Shown here one piece after another: positions 24,648-37,400 of a DNA stretch of 64,000 bases (positions within the stretch are counted from its first letter, which is position 1; every line of letters begins with the position of its first letter). The stretch spans positions 2,604,001-2,668,000 of the forward strand of contig CADCXD010000002.1 in assembly GCA_902806575.1 (NCBI GenBank), read 5' to 3'. The stretch comes from Jackrogersella multiformis. Its lineage: Eukaryota; Ascomycota; Sordariomycetes; Xylariales; Hypoxylaceae. The position numbers and the translations under genes are program-made. The notes below the pieces were generated by a model, which did no database searches, had not been told where the DNA came from, and saw only the letters and a program-made list of their open reading frames with translations.

Positions 24648-27365
24648 CGCGAGGTCCCTTATCCCCAGCTCACGTGCGGTCCAACGGTGACTTATTTGGC
24701 TGCCTGGCACGATGAGGCCCGATAAATAGGTACCTGGTATACGTCAACTTCAAAGAAGCTAACTTGAATTTAGAAAGGATGGTCTGATGATGTTGAAGAT
24801 CACGTGTGGTCGAAATATCGTATATCTGACGAAAACATCGTAGAGCTGACCCAACGGTGAGGTGGGAACTAAAAAAGCGAAAATGGTCGGGCTGGAGGAA
24901 AAGGGGACAAAGACACAAATTATTTATCGACTAAAGTATATCCTCCAACAATAACCAATGCGTCCGGCGAGGCACGGACACACGGATAAGATCATCCAAG
25001 CTTGGGGATACTCATCATTCAGGGCCGAATAAGAGGCTGTGATTACGTCTAGCTGCGGAAGACGAACCCGTCAAGACAGTGATCAATGGCGTGAGTATGG
25101 TCTAAGGTAGTAATATTGCTAGATTGAGGAAGGAATGCCGGATCAGCCGCATATGCTATTAATGCAGTTCGAAACCTTGGAGATTCGTGGGGGCTAGGTG
25201 TATTCTAGCCTATATATGTTTAGATGGCATTCGCAGTATCTCTCCGTGGATAAATAGTTTGAATGTGACGCTGCAGCAGCTAGCATATTGGGGAGAATTG
25301 TTATTTTAAACTCGAACCTGAGCCACTGCTAGAATCGAATAGCCACCACTTTTGAGCTACGTTCACAGCCTACTCGGAACACTAAGGCGAAGAGGTTGGT
25401 AAGGCGAAACCGTACTCGTATTATGGTTTCGAGTGAAGTCAACTTTGACTATTGCGAAAACCCTTGCAAAAAACCCTTGTAGGATGAAGGGTCGAAGAGC
25501 AAACGAACAATCTAGAAAATAGGCGAAAGGCCAGAATTACCTGGTGTTTAGGTGGTATCGTGAGGTACCAGTTGCATTGCAGGAAGATGCCCATGCTGTC
25601 CATGGACAGACAGTATGTACTTACCAATGATATATTTGACGTAGCATTCGGCCGAACCAGAGAGCCAAAGTCAAGGATTAAGGACTACCGAAAATTTGTA
25701 TGGTTTTACTCCAGTGGTTTTACAACGACGAGTGGGTTTGTCGCTACGAAAGCGAGAACTAAGAGGGCTTAGACTCTAGAGTACCGAAGTGGAGTGGGAG
25801 GCCTATTCTGTCTTTACATAGTATGGATGTGAGGGGCCCGTACCTATGCCTAGGTCCTAGGTATGTGCGTTGTTGTACAGCATATCATGTAAGGGCTAAT
25901 AGGTATCTAGGTCCTAGGTAGGTAGGTAGGTAGGTAAGTTACTTCATAATAGGTATTGTGGCTTTCTAGCCTTCTCGCTTGTGACCGTAAGAGGAAAATA
26001 GTATGACCTTGGAAAATTTCGAGGCCACTGATATGTTGATTGTGATGTTGTTGTTTTCTCTAGGTTTAAACTTCAATCCCAAAACGCACAGGATCTTACC
26101 TAGGTACTTCATCCATGGCTTACATAATGGTCCCACATCGCATTAGCCCGAGTTTAGAGGCCTTTAAGCTTTAAGTTCGAATCTTCGACCTTAAAATCTT
26201 TTAACCTCCTTTTGATACATCCAGTCTTCCAGTAAATTACTTTATTCCCTTAATCCTAACGATTAAGCTTACAATTTAGGCAGAGTTATTACATAACCAT
26301 GAGACTTTAGCTATGGATAACTAAAACAAGTGTGACTTTTACCTCATCTAATTTTTAGAGTTATCTTGGTACTTAGATCCCTGCTTATTACCCCTGTTAA
26401 ATCAATAATCTATATTAATTCGGGAACATGTTTTGTATGCACTTAAGTGTTCCATATCGAGGAAAATGAGTGATCGACACCTACCTACCTAGGTAGGTAA
26501 TCAAGGTAGGTTTTATAGCTGTTATCATTATAGCTACTATGGCTGCTATGACTGACTCATATAACGTCAAAAGTTTTCTGTTCAAGAGCGCTGCAGATAA
26601 TCTGACGCAGCAGGGTTTGTAAAGGGGGGAGGGAGAGATGGTAAAGGAGGCTATAAGCCTTAGTGTGAAGGGCCAATCGCCTCGGAAGTTTATATTACGT
26701 ACGTGACAGTGGCTTGCATTGTGAGCTGCTGTGATCGATATTCTAGTAACTTGTCGGCGATGGTTACATTGAAGATTATGCATTAGGTAACATTTATCAT
26801 AACATTTATTGTCCGTCCCCGGTCAGCCATATCCTTGACATCGAAAATTTAAGGTCACCACCATGCTTCTGATATTCCCAATAACTTTAATCGGCATGGA
26901 AGATATTCCTTTTTGGCCTTATACTGCAGCTTATCGCCCTCGCCCGATAGCACGCACCACGCTCAAGTAACTTCTTGTTCGAGACTATGCAAGAGGAAAC
27001 CACAACAGGGCTGCGGTGGCGCCAGAAGCTGAAGGGGGAGAGGTGTGGTAAAATGAGAAAGATGAGAGAGACCGAACCAATCACGTTTATACTGTGTCTC
27101 GGGCTGGGAGACACAGCTCTTGAGTTCATCTGAGTTGTCTGCGTACATTCATATTCCCTCTGCAGATCGCGGCATGATCACCAAAGCAGGCTACCAGAAT
27201 GATAGGATGCATGTGCCGAAACTAGGAAGGCTCTCGAAGATAAAGAGCAATCTAGTCGCCATGAGTGAGTCGTTGGAGGATAAATGACCTGAGCCCTCTG
27301 CCTGAGCCTAGGCCTGGTAGCGTTGTCACATACCACAAGCTTGACATCTAAGAAAGCATATTATA
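24648..27365. other. Gene-poor stretch
   Basis: No gene is supported. TAGGTA/CCTAGG repeats lie at 25844-25935 and 26480-26502, and the part around 26000-26470 is AT-rich. Short open frames at 26481-27148 show no recognisable domain. Confidence 0.5.
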
Positions 27366-27930
27366 ATGAACCATGCAACACGTCTCTTTGCTATTATCAT
27401 CTACTTAGGACTTGTCGGGAAGGCATGTACTCTGAGAAAGTATGGATTCATGGACACATATCTTCCCGTTCATATAGATGGCAAAAAGCTCACCACTTTC
27501 CATCTTCTCGCAGATGGTCGAGCCCTAGATTGGTTTGCAGATTGGGAGGAACGACAGTTAGGGTTCTTCGACGACTTCCGGTGGTTTTTATTGCCCCGGT
27601 GTTCACTAGACGCTCAATTCTAGAGCAACATCATGACATGTGCTCGTTGCCCTTCGTCTACCACGATAACACCTATGGCGGAGGCAGCTTCGGCAAGATC
27701 TACAAGGCCCGTATTCACGAGGATCATATTAAGGATTTCCGACTGGACAAGGTAAGCAGGCATTTTGCCAAAACCGGAACACAAGGTTGAATAACTTTCC
27801 TGTAGGGACTTACAGTGGCTCTCGAGCAAATGGAAGGCATTGCAAAGGGCCTGGAAAAGCTGCACGATTTCGATCCCCAGAGAAACTGCCGCCACGGGGA
27901 CATGAGCTTCGTCCCTAGACATGAGGTATA
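27366..27930 (+). pseudogene. Decayed protein-kinase-like gene fragment
   Basis: Three pieces resemble a fungal kinase family that has a conserved N-terminal extension. Piece one (27366 to about 27580) reads RLFAIIIYLGLVGKACTL, KYGFMDTYLPV and FFDDF. The frame then shifts, and piece two (to 27751) reads VVFIAPVF, LPFVYHDNTYGGGSFGK and IYKARIH, with a glycine-rich loop. A 54-nt in-phase GT-AG intron (27752-27805) leads to piece three: LEQMEGIAKGLEKLHDF and then NCRHGDM, the catalytic-loop start. The KPEN that should follow is missing (SFVPRHE instead), the stretch between the glycine loop and helix E is far too short, and the C-lobe is absent. The frameshift, internal deletion and truncation together point to a pseudogene. 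Family assignment is from memory. Confidence 0.7.
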
Positions 27931-28152
27931 TGAGAAATTTTGTGAAGGATATTGTATCTCTCCTTTCTTTTACGATCCTTCTTATTAAAACTTCCCTACC
28001 GCGATAAACTCGCTAGCCTGGTATTTAGGAGTGATATCTCAGGGGGCTGATACTATGATTTTAGGCCGAAGTTTTAAGATCCATAGATGGTACAGGCCAT
28101 CGGAGCAGATACCTATATTTTGTGGAGGCTCCAGGGCTCATAAAAAACCATA

Positions 28153-28447
28153 CTAGCACTGGCTACACATAAAGTTCGCCTTGTGCCCTAGCGGGCACTG
28201 CGCTTTGATTAACGAAACGGGCAGTAATTAACTAAGTACCAGTACATAATCTCTTAAGGATTTTGTATGCGTATATATGTGCCTTTACAAGTATAGTATA
28301 GCGCTAAAAGCACATGTTAATGAAGTACATGGTTTTGTATAGGAGAGCCACCTTAAATGAAGTAGAAAGCTAATCCTGCCCGCTTGGCTAATTAAAGCGC
28401 AGTGCCCGCTAGGGCACAAGGCGAACTTTATGTGTAGCCAGTGCTAG
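28153..28447. mobile_element. MITE with long terminal inverted repeats
   Basis: This is a 295-bp element. The left end starts CTAGCACTGGCTACACATAA (28153) and the right end is its reverse complement (ending at 28447). The first 54 bp of the two ends match perfectly. The match continues with four mismatches to 72 bp (28153-28224 and 28376-28447). A TA dinucleotide flanks each side (28151-28152, 28448-28449), which fits a TA target duplication of the Tc1/mariner superfamily. Each arm also holds a small hairpin, GTGCCC-TAGC-GGGCAC. There is no transposase frame inside, so it is non-autonomous. It lies 0.2 kb downstream of the kinase relic. Confidence 0.9.
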
Positions 28448-29095
28448 TAAGAATCTGGATAACTAGTGTAACATAGGTCTTGCCATAAACAGAATAGTTA
28501 GTGAATCAATAAAGGGTATTAATTAGTAAGGACATCCATGTCCCGCCAAAAACGTATGTTTGATTTACGTAAGTGAACAAAATAGTACGACTGTACAATA
28601 TTAAGTACCTAGGTACCTATTATGTAACAGCTGGACCAATTTTGCACAGACATCGGGACAGATCTGAGATCGCTGATCATTGGCCACGCGCCATTTCATA
28701 GAAGGCAACGTGACACGTGCACAAGAAACTATGGAAAGTGGAACCGGGATTTCCCACGGATCAAAGTAGTTCCGAGAGTATACTTACTACTAGCAGCATC
28801 TCTAAACGATATCCGAAGATCCCCCGTTCCGATAACCGATAACCGGTAGCATAATTCCAGAGGACTGACAAGGAGCTCTTCGACGATGCATCATCTTTTT
28901 TTCAAAGTCGGACTTGGCTTCGTCTCAGAATCGATTCAATTACGGTAAACCCCTTAGAAAGCCGATTTAGCCGTGACTCTTCAGTCAGAATGTATCCTTT
29001 CGACTATCACTCATCGACAAAGTCGTAACCATTCCTAATAACATCTCTATAGACACGCAATTGAAGAAAGAAAAAATTAATTCTGGTCGCAAAAC
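28448..29095. other. Promoter region of the WW-domain gene
   Basis: I see one CCTAGGTACC palindrome at 28600-28622 and no gene. The region upstream of the ATG at 29096 should contain the promoter of the WW-domain gene. Confidence 0.45.
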
Positions 29096-29977
29096 ATGTC
29101 GGCGCATTCTACGTCACCTAATTCGTCCGAAGTGGCTTCTGATCAGCCCAAGGATCGCGATGAACCCCTGTCGCGCGCTCAACCGAAGTCTCAACCGAAG
29201 TCTCAAGATCTCAACCACCACAGCCCTACCAGACACCAGACTCCCGAGAATGCGGATAGCACCGTGCTCGTGCTAGAGTCATCAACGAAATCATCTAAGT
29301 CGCCGGAATCGCCTCAATCGCAAGAATCTGGCGAAGCCTCGCCCATCCTCTCTGCCGACTCTGCTGACTCAAGCACCCCTCCGCTACCCAACGAACTACC
29401 TCCGGCCGCCGAAGATGACGGCTGGGATTTCCAGTGGGATGCGACGAGCCAAGCATACTTCTTCTACAACCGATTCACCCACGAGACCACCTGGGAAAAC
29501 CCTCGACTAGCAGCTGAACCCCCAACATCGGCATCACAAGCGCCCGCTGCTCCCTCCAGCGCCGCCGAGCCCGAACCTCCCAAGAACGAAAAACCACCTG
29601 TCGGGGGCTACAACCCGGCGATCCACGGCGACTACGACCCGAACGCGTGGTACGCCAGAGGCGAGGAGGAGAATGCGTCGGGGCACGACAAGGCATCGGC
29701 TCCGTCGGCCGCGTATGCGGCCGCGGGCTCCTTCAACCGATTCACTGGGCAGTGGCAGGAGTCCGAGCAAGGCCCCGACCGCCACAACGACGAAGCCAAG
29801 TCGCGGAGGCAGATGAACGCCTTCTTCGACGTCGACGCGGCGGCCAACTCGCACGACGGCCGCAGCCTGAAGGCCGAGCGGTCGGGCAAGAAGCCCACGA
29901 AGGCCGAGCTCAAGCAGTTCAAAGAGAAGCGCCGAGCGAAGAAGGAAGAGAAGCGGCGGGCGTGGCTGAGGGACTAG
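29096..29977 (+). CDS. WW-domain protein
   Basis: This is a single-exon gene of 293 aa starting at ATG. Residues 1-100 are Ser/Pro/Glu-rich and probably disordered. A WW domain lies at about 108-137: the first tryptophan is W110 in DDGWDFQW, the aromatic core is YFFYN at 121-125, the second tryptophan is W133 in TTWENP, and P136 closes the fold. WW domains bind proline-rich or phospho-Ser/Pro ligands. A proline/alanine-rich linker follows, then YNPAIHGDYDPNAWY, a segment with NRFTGQWQ, a MNAFFDVDAAA motif and a very basic coiled tail (KAELKQFKEKRRAKKEEKRR), which could act as a nuclear signal or RNA-binding tail. The function is not known to me; a role in pre-mRNA processing is possible but only inferred from the layout. 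Confidence 0.85.
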   Translation: MSAHSTSPNSSEVASDQPKDRDEPLSRAQPKSQPKSQDLNHHSPTRHQTPENADSTVLVLESSTKSSKSPESPQSQESGEASPILSADSADSSTPPLPNELPPAAEDDGWDFQWDATSQAYFFYNRFTHETTWENPRLAAEPPTSASQAPAAPSSAAEPEPPKNEKPPVGGYNPAIHGDYDPNAWYARGEEENASGHDKASAPSAAYAAAGSFNRFTGQWQESEQGPDRHNDEAKSRRQMNAFFDVDAAANSHDGRSLKAERSGKKPTKAELKQFKEKRRAKKEEKRRAWLRD

Positions 29978-31267
29978 CCCTAGCACTAGAACCGCGTGTT
30001 CCTAGCTAGGGCAGGCTTCGAAGGCCGCCTGGGAACCGGTAGGCCGGGGGGCTGCGGATAGCTGCATTGTGCATCGAGGCAACGGCGTTGGTTACTGTGG
30101 TTCGCGCACGGGGGTGGGGGAGAGCCTCGGGGGGGCGGGTACGCGGCCTCCTACGTTAGAGGCACATCTCGCGTTTGCATATTCGGGGCCGTGGATGCGT
30201 GCATTGGATTTTTTTGTTTCCTGGAGACACCGCTCGGCTTCGTCCTCTGGCGGCGGGCTTGAACCTACCTAACCTAACCTACCTCCGCCTACCTACATCT
30301 GTTCTTGCGTTTTTTCTCCCTTTCTCGGATTATATACCCCTAAATGATACACCACTTTCTAAACACGTGCTATGGGCGAATCTGAGATACCAGGTACCTA
30401 TACGTATGTATGTATGTATGTATGTATGTATAGGCAAGCCGCGACGTGGGATTCTGCAGGTTGTAAAGTTTCCCTCGCCAATGCCGCTTCTGTAGATTCG
30501 TGGGGAGCGGTTTAGACTTACACTACGTAGAGATGGTTCAATACTAGGCCTTGGCGACTGCTTCTCTCTGGCACCTGATCTCACAAGGTTGCCCGGCCCA
30601 TCTTGGATTATGTCGTGTGATCGATGCTGGTGCTGGTGCTGAGCCGATGGATCTTCCATTCTTTCCCGTGTACGGAACAACTTGGATCTGATATATAGCG
30701 GGCCTTTTAAGAAGATGAAATACATCCGTACATCTCTACACTAGGATACGGAGGTTTCTACATGAATATATATACGTATAGTTATGAGTTTAGACGGTTA
30801 GGGTATATGTCTCGTGAAACAGACGAAGCTCTAGTTATCGCAATCCTGGCTAACGCGATATACAATATATTCACACATAAAACGCCACGCTTCCCAAGCA
30901 ATTCTCTTGCTTATCTATGTACATATAAATATACGACGGAGCTAGGACTCCTTCCAAGCCAGCTCGCGCGACGACCCCCGCGAAGCCAAGCGAACCCCAA
31001 TATCCATACGAGAGCATTACGCGGCCTGTTCTGTGCGTATCGTCCAGGCCCAAGCGACCGACGTGCCTTGCATGTACATATCTGCGCGACAAGGCAATTA
31101 ATATCGAAGCGTGAACACGGCTCTGTTCCCTACGTAGGTATGTATGCAGGCAAGTACAGGCGCATGTAGGATCCTTTTTATCCGGGACAAGGCGGCTGCA
31201 TCGCTACGTTACCGAGTGCAACGCCGCTATGACGAGTAATTCGGTTCGAATTCCTATTCGCCGGCCT
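29978..31267. other. Convergent intergenic region between the WW-domain gene and Rix1
   Basis: This region contains the 3' ends of two convergent genes, a GTAT microsatellite (30404-30432) and a short ACCTAACCTACCT run near 30264-30295. I see no further gene. Confidence 0.5.
30404..30432. repeat. GTAT microsatellite
   Basis: About seven tandem GTAT units. Confidence 0.95.
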
Positions 31268-33706
31268 CTAGACATCCTTTCCGCCGTCATCGTCATCGTC
31301 GTCATCTTCTTCCTCGTCGGTATCGAGCTCCATATTTAGGTGGACGCTCTCGTCGTCGCTATCCTCCTCGTCTTCTCGGGAAGCCCCCACGCTGATTTTC
31401 GTGGGAGCCCGGTTAAGCGCGTCGCGGGCAGCCGGCGGTAGATCACTACTAGCTGTTGTCTTTGTCGTCCTGTTGATCTCAACTCGCTTTGATATGACAA
31501 TATCCGCGGCCTCGTTCTTCCGTTTAAGCGACGTTGGCGGCGGGGAAGGTTGCACAGCAGTAACATGTTCCTCCTCGGACCTGACGACCGCCTCCGACGA
31601 TGGCTTGAAGAGGAACGGGTTCGGGTTCTTGACTGAAGTCTCGATAGCTCGCGTGGGAGAGGGACTTCTTGGTGCCTCGGCAGGCCTGGCTCTATCAGTT
31701 GGGACGCCTCGAAGATCCCCGAAAGCAGGCACGGATGGTTGATCGAACAATACGTAGTTACCCGAGGGATCCTCCTCCGGGTCATCTGCGATGGGTCCGT
31801 CGTCGATATCCATGATATCATTCCTAGGCCCCGTTGCCATAGGTCGAAAGTTGAAGCGTAATATCTCCACGCTCTCGTCGTGAGGAAATTGTTGAATGAG
31901 GTAGGGCAATATGACCTGTGGTGTTCTTCCGTTTCTATCTCGCGCCGGGTTCAGCACGCTTGCTATCTGCGCATCCTTGTTCCGGCATAAAATGGCTGTT
32001 CTTAGCATGTGGGCCCGGAGAGAGGAAGGGAGATGTTGCTGAGGCACGTGGCTGAAGAGGGTGGTCAAGAGCGCCATGGCTGAAGATATATGATCTGTAC
32101 TTAAAGCAATAGAGATAGATTCATCTTCGGCTTTGTTGCTGAGAAACGCGTCGGCATTTTGGCTAACGGATTTGTTTCTCTGTCCATCCTGACCAGCAGA
32201 AGCCGATTGTTTAGGACGCTTGATATGACCCGCGGATCCCAATAGATCGCGACAGCACGTTTTAACGACGAGACTTAAGCTCTCGACGGTAAGCTTTGCC
32301 AATGTTGGCCCGCAGTGTTGAAGTATTTCTTTGGTCAAGAGGAAGGCCATCGTCCGGATTTCAGGTAGACGGTAGCATGATTCGAAAATTCGGAGTAGCT
32401 GCTCAAGTGATTCCTGGGCCACTGGTAGAAAGTTGCTTCCTAGTCGTTGTATCGTGATATCCAGAAGCTTCATTACAGCAAGTTGAATGTCTGGAAACAC
32501 TGTCCATAATTCGTCCTTTTCCTCCCTGCCAACGGCTGGATTCATATGGACCGATGCAACCTTCTCTCTTCCCGGACTCGGCGGCATGATTGAGGATATT
32601 CTCATAACAATGTCAGTAATCGTACTAACCGGAATAGTAACGGCCGTTTTTGTGCGGCAGCGAAGATATTCCCCAATGAAATCCAGCAGACCGATTATTC
32701 TTTGGCTGCCCGCGTAGACACCAGTCCACGAGGGCAACTGATCTGGATTAATACTGCCACCATTAGGCTCTTTGTCAAAGTCTACCTGCTGCAACGTGGC
32801 GCCTGGTGGATGACCTGATGTTGACTCCCAGCTCTCCTGAACCGCCCGGAAGACCTGGTCGGCTGCAGCATGGAAAGCCTTAATAAGCACATCTAAATGT
32901 TTCGTCCATTCAGTAGAGTCTCCACCCTTCGCAGCTGTCATGTGTAGCCTTATCGCGAGACGTCGACTGCTTGTCTGCAAAGATTCTGGAATGACTGCGT
33001 CGTCTGAGATGGTCGGGGCAACATAGGGTCGCGTGTCAGCCTTGAATTTGGACGCAAATTGGCGTAGAGTAGTCGGATATAACGGTATTATAATTGAGAA
33101 AGCCTCGAAAATAGTTTCGACGAGACTGTTAGGTATTCTGGCGACTTTGCTCGAAACAGGGGGTTTCAGAACCTGGAGGCAGGCCGTGGCAAACGTAGGG
33201 AGAGTAGGAGTAACGATTTCTCGAACTAACGTCGGGTACGCATGCATCATAGAATAGATTTTGACCAGAGTCACAACACACAGATCCTTCACCACTGCCG
33301 GGTCTTTTCTCTATTTCTTTTGTGAGTGACGTTACCAGTGCTAGAGGATAGGAAAACTTACTTGAAGGACAGACAATAGTCCATGAACCCATGATGCAGA
33401 TGTTCGAAGGCACTCCCAGCCGCCAGTCTCTATCGCGCCTTTAACTAGCACAACTCCGACGAAGCGGCCTTGAGTGGTTCTACTACTCAGAAGTGCGGAT
33501 ATCTGAGTCTTCAGCTTATGCACGAGAACCGCCGATTCAGAGGAACTCTCGGAGGTCTTAAATTCCTGCGGTCTTGATAATGGTTCTTGGCAACGCAGTA
33601 AGTCCTTGAGGAGAGAAGGTAGCAGAGCTGGAAGCTGCTCTACCTTGGTGGCCGTCAACCTCCTGCAGAGGTTGCGTAGCTCAGGTGGGAGTGCGGCAAA
33701 TGCCAT
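31268..33706 (-). CDS. RIX1: Pre-rRNA processing protein Rix1
   Basis: There are two exons, 33706-33362 and 33310-31268, with a 51-nt intron, giving about 795 aa. The ATG gives MAFAALPPELRNLCRRLT. The N-terminal part carries the Rix1 signature: TQGRFVGVVLVKGAIETGGW, then WVHGLLSVLQ, joining RKDPAVVKDLCVVTLVKIY across the intron and AYPTLVREIVTPTLPTF after it. The middle is helical-repeat-like. The C-terminus is low-complexity and highly acidic (for example DTDEEEDDDDDDD), as is usual in this family. With Ipi1 and Ipi3, Rix1 forms a complex that works on 60S pre-ribosomes in the nucleus, in ITS2 processing and with the Rea1 ATPase; the animal relative is PELP1. The gene is divergent from Ypp1. 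Confidence 0.9.
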
Positions 33707-34489
33707 AGTGTGAGATTTCTTTTCTCGAATATGATAATTTCAAATTCAGAGTCCATAAAGTAATAGGAATAGGAACAGGAATATCGATAATAATGCTTCT
33801 CGTGGATGATTCTACTGTTCTGCAATATTAATATTATCACCTAAATGACTTATAGTTCTAATTGCTTCATATAAGCCTTCTCAGATCTTATAATATGAGC
33901 AATTGAATCTTTTGTCAGAGTCGGTTATGTAAGAACCCGAAGGTTTCAAATGAGGCGTCGACTATACTGCTAATTTCCAAGGTTTTCATTGAAATTGAAG
34001 AGATTCCAATGTTGTATTGAAAAGTCGAACTCAAAATCAAAGTCGAATAAAAGCTTCATGAACTTTTCTGCTATCGATAAACTTTTTAATGGATTCATGC
34101 ATTTATCGCGATCTGTCTGTGTGACCTGCCAGCCCTGCACTTTCCCTGCAGCATTGCTACCTTATAATTGCATATTACAGAAATGAAGGGAAATAAATTC
34201 ATTTTAGCGAGGGCATGACATAGTTCCCCTTAACCTTAACAAAATCCCGGGCCCTTAACGTTGCCAAGTAATTTATTTTACTGACCGTGACGACGCTCAG
34301 GGATATTTATTTCAATACAAACCCGACCCTGGGTATAGATCTGATAATCCCGTTCATGGTACCTGTGACACCTTGAAGCTTCTTCTATAACGGATAAGGC
34401 CGAGATGATATTCGATATTCCGACTAATCAATAGCGCGTTTGCTCTGATCTCGATTGTTTCGTTTCGTATTGGAAGATCAATCGTCAGG
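33707..34489. promoter_or_regulatory. Divergent promoter region between Rix1 and Ypp1
   Basis: These 783 bp separate two divergent start codons. The stretch is AT-rich without palindromic TACCTAGGTA elements. No specific binding site is claimed. Confidence 0.45.
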
Positions 34490-37400
34490 ATGAGTGTGAG
34501 TTTCCCCCCTTCTGCCCAGTCTCGAGTCTCGAATCTCGAATCTCGAGTCTCTACCTAAGTTATAGTTGCTCATCAACGACCTTATAGAGATCCAGCAAGG
34601 TAGCGCCGTATTTAACTCGATTGGAAGACGCGAGATGCGAGGGGAGATGGGATGAAGTGCCAGAGCTTGTACGAAAAGTTCGAAAGCATGCTGCCGATAG
34701 GATATGTACGATTCTAGTCCACTCACTCTCTTCCTACTTCCCACTTCCTACTTTTACCAAATCCAATTTCTGATAGTCTAACGTGTCTGCAGGCATAACG
34801 ACGACTGCCGAAACCGAATATGCTATCATCAAAGCTTCTCAGAAGCAGAGACCCGGCTCGAGACCTTCAACCGCCATATCTACGAAGGATCTGGACGTCG
34901 CACAATTGGTACCCAGATTACTCGGTGCCATCGATTCCGAGGCCTCATTCACCGAAGACAAATATCAAGCCCAAGTCTGCCTAGGGTGGATCTATTGGAC
35001 TGTTGGCGAGTATAACGATGCCTCTATTCAGCTGCCACAGAGTATAGAGAACGAATTGGGCCAGGCCAGGCAGCCCAGTGGTATTTCTGAATGGACGAGA
35101 GTATGCTCCCTCAAGGCTGCATACTTGAAAGCCAATTGCCTTGCGCGGAATGATGAGAGGGTTACAGCACTTGCCATCTTTGAATCAGCATTGACTTCCC
35201 TATCCTACGTATGGTCGGGTGAGAAGGGTCGGAAGCAGTTGCGGTTCTGGGCTGAGCTCTTTTTAACTGAATACTGCATGCTGCAATCCCAGGCCTTAGA
35301 AAGAGGCGAGAAGACCCTCGAGGACGCCGATTCATTGGCACCGTTTCGTTCGTGGGCGAAATATTGGGAGGTTTCTAAGGATCAAGGCGCCCCTCTCGTT
35401 GGTGGTTATGGTTTTCGTGGTGCCGTACCGAGGAGGAGGGTTTGGAACGAATACTATGCCGCCGTCTCCGGGATTCTTCAACAGGATTTGCCGTTTCCGA
35501 CAGGTTCTGTGGATGTCACAAATGAAGCGTCGGCTAGAAACCAGCTTCGGGCAGAGCTGAAAAAGGTCGAAATAGCCTACGAAGCATTGCTTCTAAACGA
35601 GACGTCTTTCCCACGAGCCGAAGAGCACAGACAGGAAATCGAAGACTTCGTTGGGGCTGTGATGAGGAACTGGAGTGTCCTAAACGGACGCGACTGGCAT
35701 GAACAAGATCTTGGACCCGGTGGTAAAGAAGGTCTTAGTCGTGGGATATTAGACATCCTCTATCGGGCCGCGACTAAAACCTATCATTCCACGGCTATAT
35801 TGCGATATCTCTTTACGGTTCACCTCTCGGTCGCTGAATTTGATCTGGCTTTTCGTGCTTTCGATTCTTACCTCGAGATAGTCAAGAAGGGGAAGGCTCG
35901 CGTTGATAAGACCGGTCACCCAGAACCAAGTCTCGACGATGATGCGACAGTCTTGGAAACCATATCTCAAGCAATCACGGCTCTCTGCAAATATGGCTTC
36001 AAGGATGCTGCGGAAAAGGCGCATGCCCTAGGGGTTGAATTGGAAGGGATGGTACAGAAATTGCCGGCGCCGCTTCCCAACACGCAAGATAATATCACAA
36101 CCCTAGACGAGGAGGATGGGAACGGTGTCATATTGCATCCAAGGATATCGTCTCGGGTGTATGCCTTGTCGTGGCAAGCCATTGGCATTTCGCAGGCGCA
36201 ATGGTCTCGAACAACCTTTGATGGGTCTATACGAACAGAAAACCAGGCCAAGGCCATCCGAAGCTTCCAGAAGTCACTGTCGCCGGAAAACGGAAACCCT
36301 ACGGATGTCAGAACTCTGTTCACTCTCGGTCTATTATTAGCCGAGCAAAGAGAATTGACTGCCGCCATCGATATTGTTAAGGCTGCACTCATGTCTAATA
36401 AGAAGTCCGCAGAACAATCTGAATCTGGATCATACTGGCGGGAGCGCTCACTGATTCCCCTATGGCACCTCCTTGCTCTCCTTTTAAGTGCTAGGCAGGA
36501 CTTCATAATGGCCGCCAGAGCTTGTGAGGGGGCATTTGAGCAGTTTGACGACCCTACCGTTCTTTTCGGTTCACAAAACCTACAAGGCACATTCCGAAGT
36601 GAACACCTCAATGAGGCTGAAGCTCGGGACGAGAGGAATGAAGCTAAGGGGCTCGTCGACGAAATGGACGATCTCGAAAAAGAAAGTATGATTGAGGTGA
36701 AAATGACCCAGCTTGCTCTTCTAGAGCTGCTTGAAGGACCGGAGGTTGCAGTGAACGCAAGCCATGAGCTATTAGTTCTGTACACAAGACTATTCAGTGG
36801 CCCTCAACCAAGAGCACCAGCTACAACTCAAAAGTCAACAATGGAGGTTCCCAAAAGCTCAGCTGGTACAGTTAGGACTATTCGTGGTACCATATTTGGC
36901 AGCAGGGCAGAGAAAATAGACAAGGCACCTCGCCTCGCACGGGTCGGTACTGGAGAGAGCGGTAGGGCTACTATCATACCAGAGAGGCCCCAAACCACCC
37001 AGACGGTTGCCAGCATTGCTACTACTTCTACCTCGCCTCCCACTATACACGTTACTAATGGCGAAGCTGGTGATTCGCGACGACCTAGGAGGTCTTCGAG
37101 TACCCGCTCACGTCGTAGCGACTCGACAAGGCGGAATAGCTTAAAAAAACGAGAACCGAGCGCCCAGCCAAAGCGAACCGGCAGTAGCGGAGGCACGCCT
37201 CGTGTGCCAACCAGTGTAGATGGTGAAGATTTCTACACCCCGTTAGCAGACGGATCAGCACAGGAGCGAATAGACTTCTTCGCATGGAATAGTAAAGGTG
37301 ACGTATCCAGACAACAGTCCTTTTCTAAGGGCCGTGGACTCCTTCGGTTTGATTCCACTGCTTCTTCGACTAGGGGATCCGCAACTGGTTCTGACACCCT

